DNA of 8,258 bases from JAWWBG01 sp033721095 (GTDB lineage: Bacteria > Actinomycetota > Nitriliruptoria > Nitriliruptorales > Nitriliruptoraceae), in the NCBI GenBank assembly GCA_033721095.1, contig JAWWBG010000116.1, positions 1-8,258 on the forward strand, written 5' to 3'. The number at the start of each line of letters is the position of its first letter. Within the stretch, counting starts at the first letter, position 1. Of this stretch, positions 5,765 to 8,258 are shown piece by piece. The translations under genes were made by a program, and so were the position numbers. Under the pieces are notes generated by a model, which saw only the letters and a list, made by a program, of their open reading frames with translations, had not been told where the DNA came from and did not search any database.

Positions 5765-6111
5765 TCGGGGTCGCCATCGCCGGTGGTCTGGGTGCGCTGC
5801 TCCGCGGCGAGCTCGCGGCGATTGCCGAGCGTCGTGGCTGGCGACTCGGGCGCGCCACGCTGTTGATCAACGTGCTCGGGGCAGCGGCCATGGGCCTGGC
5901 CGTCGGACGGTGGGGCATCGACGGCGTGCCGGCCAGCCTCGGCAACGGCTTCCTCGCCGGCTTCACGACCTTCTCCGCGTGGATGGTCGAAGCCATCGAC
6001 CTACCCGACGAGGAATCGCGTCGCGGGCTGCGAGCGGGCATCCTCCTTGCCATGTTGGTGATGGGACTGGGAGCAGCGGCCGGGGGCATGTGGCTGGGAG
6101 GCCTCGCGTGA
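5761..6111 (+). CDS. crcB2: Fluoride channel subunit FluC/CrcB, second of a pair
   Basis: Second FluC-family subunit, 116 residues, normal family length, without the N-terminal extension of its partner. Motifs are GGLGALLRGEL at 8-18, ATLLINVLGAA at 32-42 with Asn37, and GFTTFSAW at 67-74. Relative to the family TTFSxF, the second Phe-box position is Trp74, while Phe71 is kept. Positive residues sit in loop 1 (Arg24, 25, 28, 31) and loop 3 (Arg87, 88, 91), with one Arg in loop 2 and none at either terminus. This predicts N-out/C-out, opposite to the first subunit. The two therefore probably form one obligate heterodimer, as established for paired genes of dual-topology families. The ATG overlaps the first subunit's stop (ATGA), and its own stop overlaps the next start (GTGA), so production should be tightly coupled. 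Confidence 0.92.
   Translation: MIGVAIAGGLGALLRGELAAIAERRGWRLGRATLLINVLGAAAMGLAVGRWGIDGVPASLGNGFLAGFTTFSAWMVEAIDLPDEESRRGLRAGILLAMLVMGLGAAAGGMWLGGLA
6096..6101 (+). promoter_or_regulatory. Ribosome binding site of the LmeA/DUF2993-like gene
   Basis: GGGAGG lies 6 nt before the GTG at 6108, inside the end of the second fluoride-channel gene. It supports that GTG as the start, although the open frame extends several hundred bases further upstream. Confidence 0.6.
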
Positions 6112-6755
6112 CCGTCGACGTCCACGCCGGGCGCCGACCACGCACGCGATTGTCGGTGGCTGCCGCTGTCCTCGCGGGCCTCGTGGTCGTGGCGGAGCTG
6201 GTCGCCGCACCCCTGGTGGGCTCCCGAGCCGAGGCGGCGCTGGCGGCCTGCGGCATCGACGACGTCCGCGTCGACCTGGGCGCCCGTCCGCACCTGTGGT
6301 CGCTGGTCACCGGCGAGGTCAACGACGTCCACGTGGAGATGGACGGACTGCACGTCGGGCCGCTGCGTGTCGACCGGATCGACGTCGAGCTGGCACGAGT
6401 GGCGTTCGGGCGGCGACAGGTGGTCGGGATCCCCGCACGGGTCGAGATCGAGGGCGGGCATGCCACGGCCGTGGTGACCGAGGCCGACCTGGACGAACTG
6501 GTGGCGCTGCCGTTCTCGCGCGTCGACGTGAGCGACCGCGGTGTCCGCGTGGTGCTCCTGGGAGCATCCATCGACGTCTTCATCACGGCGGCGCACGACC
6601 GTGTCGAGCTCCGGCTCGTCGACGAGTCCGTCCCGGCAATCCAGGTCGGGCTCCCCGCGGGGGTCGAGGTGATCGGCGTGACGCCCTCCGCTGGCACCCT
6701 CGCAGTCGAAGCCGAGATCACGGGTGCGGTCGACGGGAACGGCATCGGATGTTGA
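6108..6755 (+). CDS. LmeA-like DUF2993 family exported phospholipid-binding protein
   Basis: Probable periplasmic or cell-wall-space protein of 215 residues. A basic N-terminus (Arg9, 10, 12, 14) and a hydrophobic segment at about 15-37 form an uncleaved anchor or signal peptide. The remainder is beta-rich and resembles DUF2993/LmeA: DDVRVDLGARPHLWSLVTG at 51-69, EVNDVHVEMDGLHVGPLRV at 70-88, then VDRIDVELARVAFG at 88-101. Alternating hydrophobic residues continue to the end. The mycobacterial LmeA protein binds phospholipids and is needed for lipomannan elongation; most DUF2993 proteins elsewhere have no tested role. The GTG is chosen because of the GGGAGG at 6 nt and the 4-nt overlap with the previous stop. 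The final codons overlap the next gene by 7 nt. The family call rests on pattern resemblance, without a profile search; a lipid-related envelope function is inferred. Confidence 0.75.
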   Translation: MTVDVHAGRRPRTRLSVAAAVLAGLVVVAELVAAPLVGSRAEAALAACGIDDVRVDLGARPHLWSLVTGEVNDVHVEMDGLHVGPLRVDRIDVELARVAFGRRQVVGIPARVEIEGGHATAVVTEADLDELVALPFSRVDVSDRGVRVVLLGASIDVFITAAHDRVELRLVDESVPAIQVGLPAGVEVIGVTPSAGTLAVEAEITGAVDGNGIGC

Positions 6756-7516
6756 CCGAGGATTCGCCGCCGCCCTCTCGAGCGGCCGGATCGGTTCGTC
6801 GTCGGGCCGTCCGCTCCGCGGTGCTCCTGGCTGCCGCTGTCGTCGCGGGGGCGTGCCAGACACCCTCAATGGTCGAGGGCCCAGAGCCCACCACCAGCCC
6901 GTCGCTGCTCGGCGCCTCCCCCGCCGACCCGGCCGCCCCTGCCGTCGTCGAGAGCGTCGGCGAGCTTCGCCAACACGTCGACCAGACCATCGCCGCCCTC
7001 GCAGACGTGGCCGCCGACGACCTGTCGCAGCAGCGCGCGGTCGCGGCTCGCGCCAGCCGGGCTCTGACCGCCAATGACGCGTTCGGGATCGGCGCCGAGC
7101 CCCACGGTCGACCGCTGCTGCCGGGGCCCGCGACAGACCGAGAGGAAGTCATCGACTGGAACGACCTGCTCACGGACGCGCTGCGAGCCGGGCGGGAAGT
7201 CGGCGGCGACCAGTTGCTCGCGGTCCTCTCCGACCCGATTGCCGGTGACCTCGGTGCCTGGCAGCGCGACCCCGCGGGGGTCTACGAGGCGGTCCAGCAG
7301 GTCATTCACCAGGCGACTCCCGACCTCGAGGAGACCGAAGATCTCGTGGCGACCCTCGACGGACAGGCGCTGCGAGCCCTCGCGTGGACCGAGCTGGCAT
7401 CGGATGCGGGTTCGGTCGAGGAGGCTGCGGCCCTGATCGAGCGAGCGATCGCGCACCTGTCGATCGTCGCCGACGCGCTGCGCGCGCTCGCGGACGACAT
7501 CGAAGCGCGAACGTGA
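6749..7516 (+). CDS. Putative lipoprotein of unknown function, alpha-helical
   Basis: I do not recognise this family. The 255-residue product has a basic n-region (Arg11, 17-19, 22), a hydrophobic run at 23-35 and Cys36 in VAGACQT, an imperfect lipobox (Ala rather than Leu/Val at -3). It is therefore likely exported and possibly lipid-anchored. Residues 37-65 are a Pro/Ser/Ala-rich linker. The rest (66-255) is Ala/Leu/Asp/Glu-rich and looks almost wholly helical, with heptad-like stretches at 66-106 and 205-252. No catalytic or metal motif is evident, and Cys36 is the only cysteine. The ATG at 6749 overlaps the preceding gene by 7 nt with a weak Shine-Dalgarno; TTG at 6752 is the alternative. 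It ends in a GTGA overlap with the methyltransferase. Sitting next to an LmeA-like protein, it may share an envelope role, but this is only context. Confidence 0.75.
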   Translation: MLTEDSPPPSRAAGSVRRRAVRSAVLLAAAVVAGACQTPSMVEGPEPTTSPSLLGASPADPAAPAVVESVGELRQHVDQTIAALADVAADDLSQQRAVAARASRALTANDAFGIGAEPHGRPLLPGPATDREEVIDWNDLLTDALRAGREVGGDQLLAVLSDPIAGDLGAWQRDPAGVYEAVQQVIHQATPDLEETEDLVATLDGQALRALAWTELASDAGSVEEAAALIERAIAHLSIVADALRALADDIEART

Positions 7517-8258
7517 CCGACGAGACCGTGACGATCCGCATCGACGGGTTCGCGCACGGTGGGCGCGGTGTCGGGCGAGTCGACGGCAAGGCGGTGTTCG
7601 TGACGGGTGCTCTCCCCGGAGAGCTGGTCGAGGCCGCCATCACTGCCGATCGCCGCCGGTGGGCCGAGGGCCACCTCGTGCGCGTCCTCGAGCCGGCCGA
7701 GGGTCGCGTCGAACCGCCGTGTCGGTACGTGCCCAACTGCGGTGGCTGTGACCTCCAGCATGCCGACCCCGGACTCCAGCTGGCGCTGTTGACCCGTGTG
7801 GTTGCCGAACAGCTCGAACGCCTGGGTGGCGTCACGGAACCTCCGGTGGCGCCGTGCCGGGCGGTCGGGCCGCCGCTCGGCTATCGGCGCAACGTCCAGC
7901 TGCATGCCAACGACCACGGGCAGCTGGGCTTCCACCGGGCGGGCACGCACGACGTCGTCCCGATCGACCGCTGCCTCGTGGCGGTCGATGCTGTCAACGG
8001 CGTCCTGGCCGAGCTGCCCGGGTCCGGTGGCGCCGACCAGGTCGTCATTCGGGCCGATGACCACGGCGTGGCGCTGGTCCTCCACCCCGGATCGGGACCG
8101 TTGGACGTGCCGACTGTCGCAGCCGACATCCACGTGTCCCAGCCGGACGGCACGACGGTGACCCTGCGCGGCCGCGACTCCCTCGAGCAGACAGTTGCCG
8201 ACATCAGGTACGGGTACGGCGCCGGCGACTTCTTCCAGGTCAACGCCGACGGCGCCGA
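7513..8258 (+). CDS. Fe-S containing RNA uracil-5-methyltransferase, RumA/TrmA type (N-terminal 248 residues; runs off window)
   Basis: SAM-dependent enzyme expected to make 5-methyluridine in rRNA or tRNA. The frame stays open from GTG 7513 to the window end. Residues 1-60 form a TRAM-type RNA-binding domain (IDGFAHGGRGVGRVDGKAVF at about 10-29, VTGALPGELVEA at 30-41). A [4Fe-4S] set follows: Cys70, Cys76, Cys79 (C-x5-C-G-G-C) and Cys154, the spacing expected for RlmD/RumA. LGYRRNVQLH at 123-132 and LGFHRAGTHDVVPID at 138-152 are further family motifs. GAGDFFQVNADGA at 236-248 is the start of the SAM-binding domain. The catalytic Cys and the SAM motifs lie beyond the edge. TRAM plus Fe-S favours an RlmD-like enzyme, but actinobacterial members are usually of unassigned position specificity, so no symbol is given. 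The GTG overlaps the lipoprotein stop by 4 nt. Confidence 0.93.
   Translation, partial: MTDETVTIRIDGFAHGGRGVGRVDGKAVFVTGALPGELVEAAITADRRRWAEGHLVRVLEPAEGRVEPPCRYVPNCGGCDLQHADPGLQLALLTRVVAEQLERLGGVTEPPVAPCRAVGPPLGYRRNVQLHANDHGQLGFHRAGTHDVVPIDRCLVAVDAVNGVLAELPGSGGADQVVIRADDHGVALVLHPGSGPLDVPTVAADIHVSQPDGTTVTLRGRDSLEQTVADIRYGYGAGDFFQVNADGA

Noticed and set aside
5655..6107. Upstream in-frame extension of the LmeA-like gene
   Set aside because: It covers both fluoride-channel genes in another frame and is Arg-rich without a domain. The GTG at 6108 with its Shine-Dalgarno explains the gene.

Overview
The window comes from a high-GC bacterium, most likely a deep-branching actinobacterium (Nitriliruptoria, Acidimicrobiia or Thermoleophilia would fit). 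Clues are the strong G/C preference at third codon positions, GTG and TTG starts, an apparently leaderless TANNNT promoter, an LmeA/DUF2993-type envelope protein, and an aa3-family oxidase whose subunit II carries a fused cytochrome c domain. That fusion argues against the mycobacteria/streptomycetes, whose subunit II normally lacks it. The assignment is an inference, since no rRNA or marker gene is present.

Left half (minus strand, read right to left): a short candidate leader ORF, an ABC-2 type exporter (ATPase then permease, 4-nt overlap), a 175-nt gap, then cytochrome c oxidase subunit II (coxB/ctaC, caa3 type) and subunit I (ctaD, cut by the window edge). Subunits II and I form the electron-entry and oxygen-reducing core of a terminal oxidase. 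Whether the exporter serves the oxidase (for example in CuA or haem maturation) or is just a neighbour cannot be decided here.

Divergent control region (about 3765-3957): one side carries a -10 box 7 nt before the GTG of the rightward operon, so that mRNA is probably leaderless. The other side carries the leader ORF, whose Shine-Dalgarno lies in a perfect 7-bp inverted repeat and whose stop codon overlaps the ATPase start.

Right half (plus strand): six genes, each overlapping the next by 4-11 nt: an AI-2E-family permease, two different FluC/CrcB fluoride channel subunits, an LmeA/DUF2993-like exported protein, an unrecognised putative lipoprotein, and the first 248 codons of an Fe-S RNA uracil-5-methyltransferase (RumA/TrmA type) that runs off the right edge. 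The two fluoride-channel subunits have opposite positive-charge bias, as expected for an antiparallel heterodimer, and the first has a very arginine-rich N-terminal extension. The most interesting items are this channel pair and the leader-ORF/hairpin in front of the ABC exporter. No mobile element, CRISPR array, tRNA or rRNA was seen, and every base lies in or within about 175 nt of a gene.
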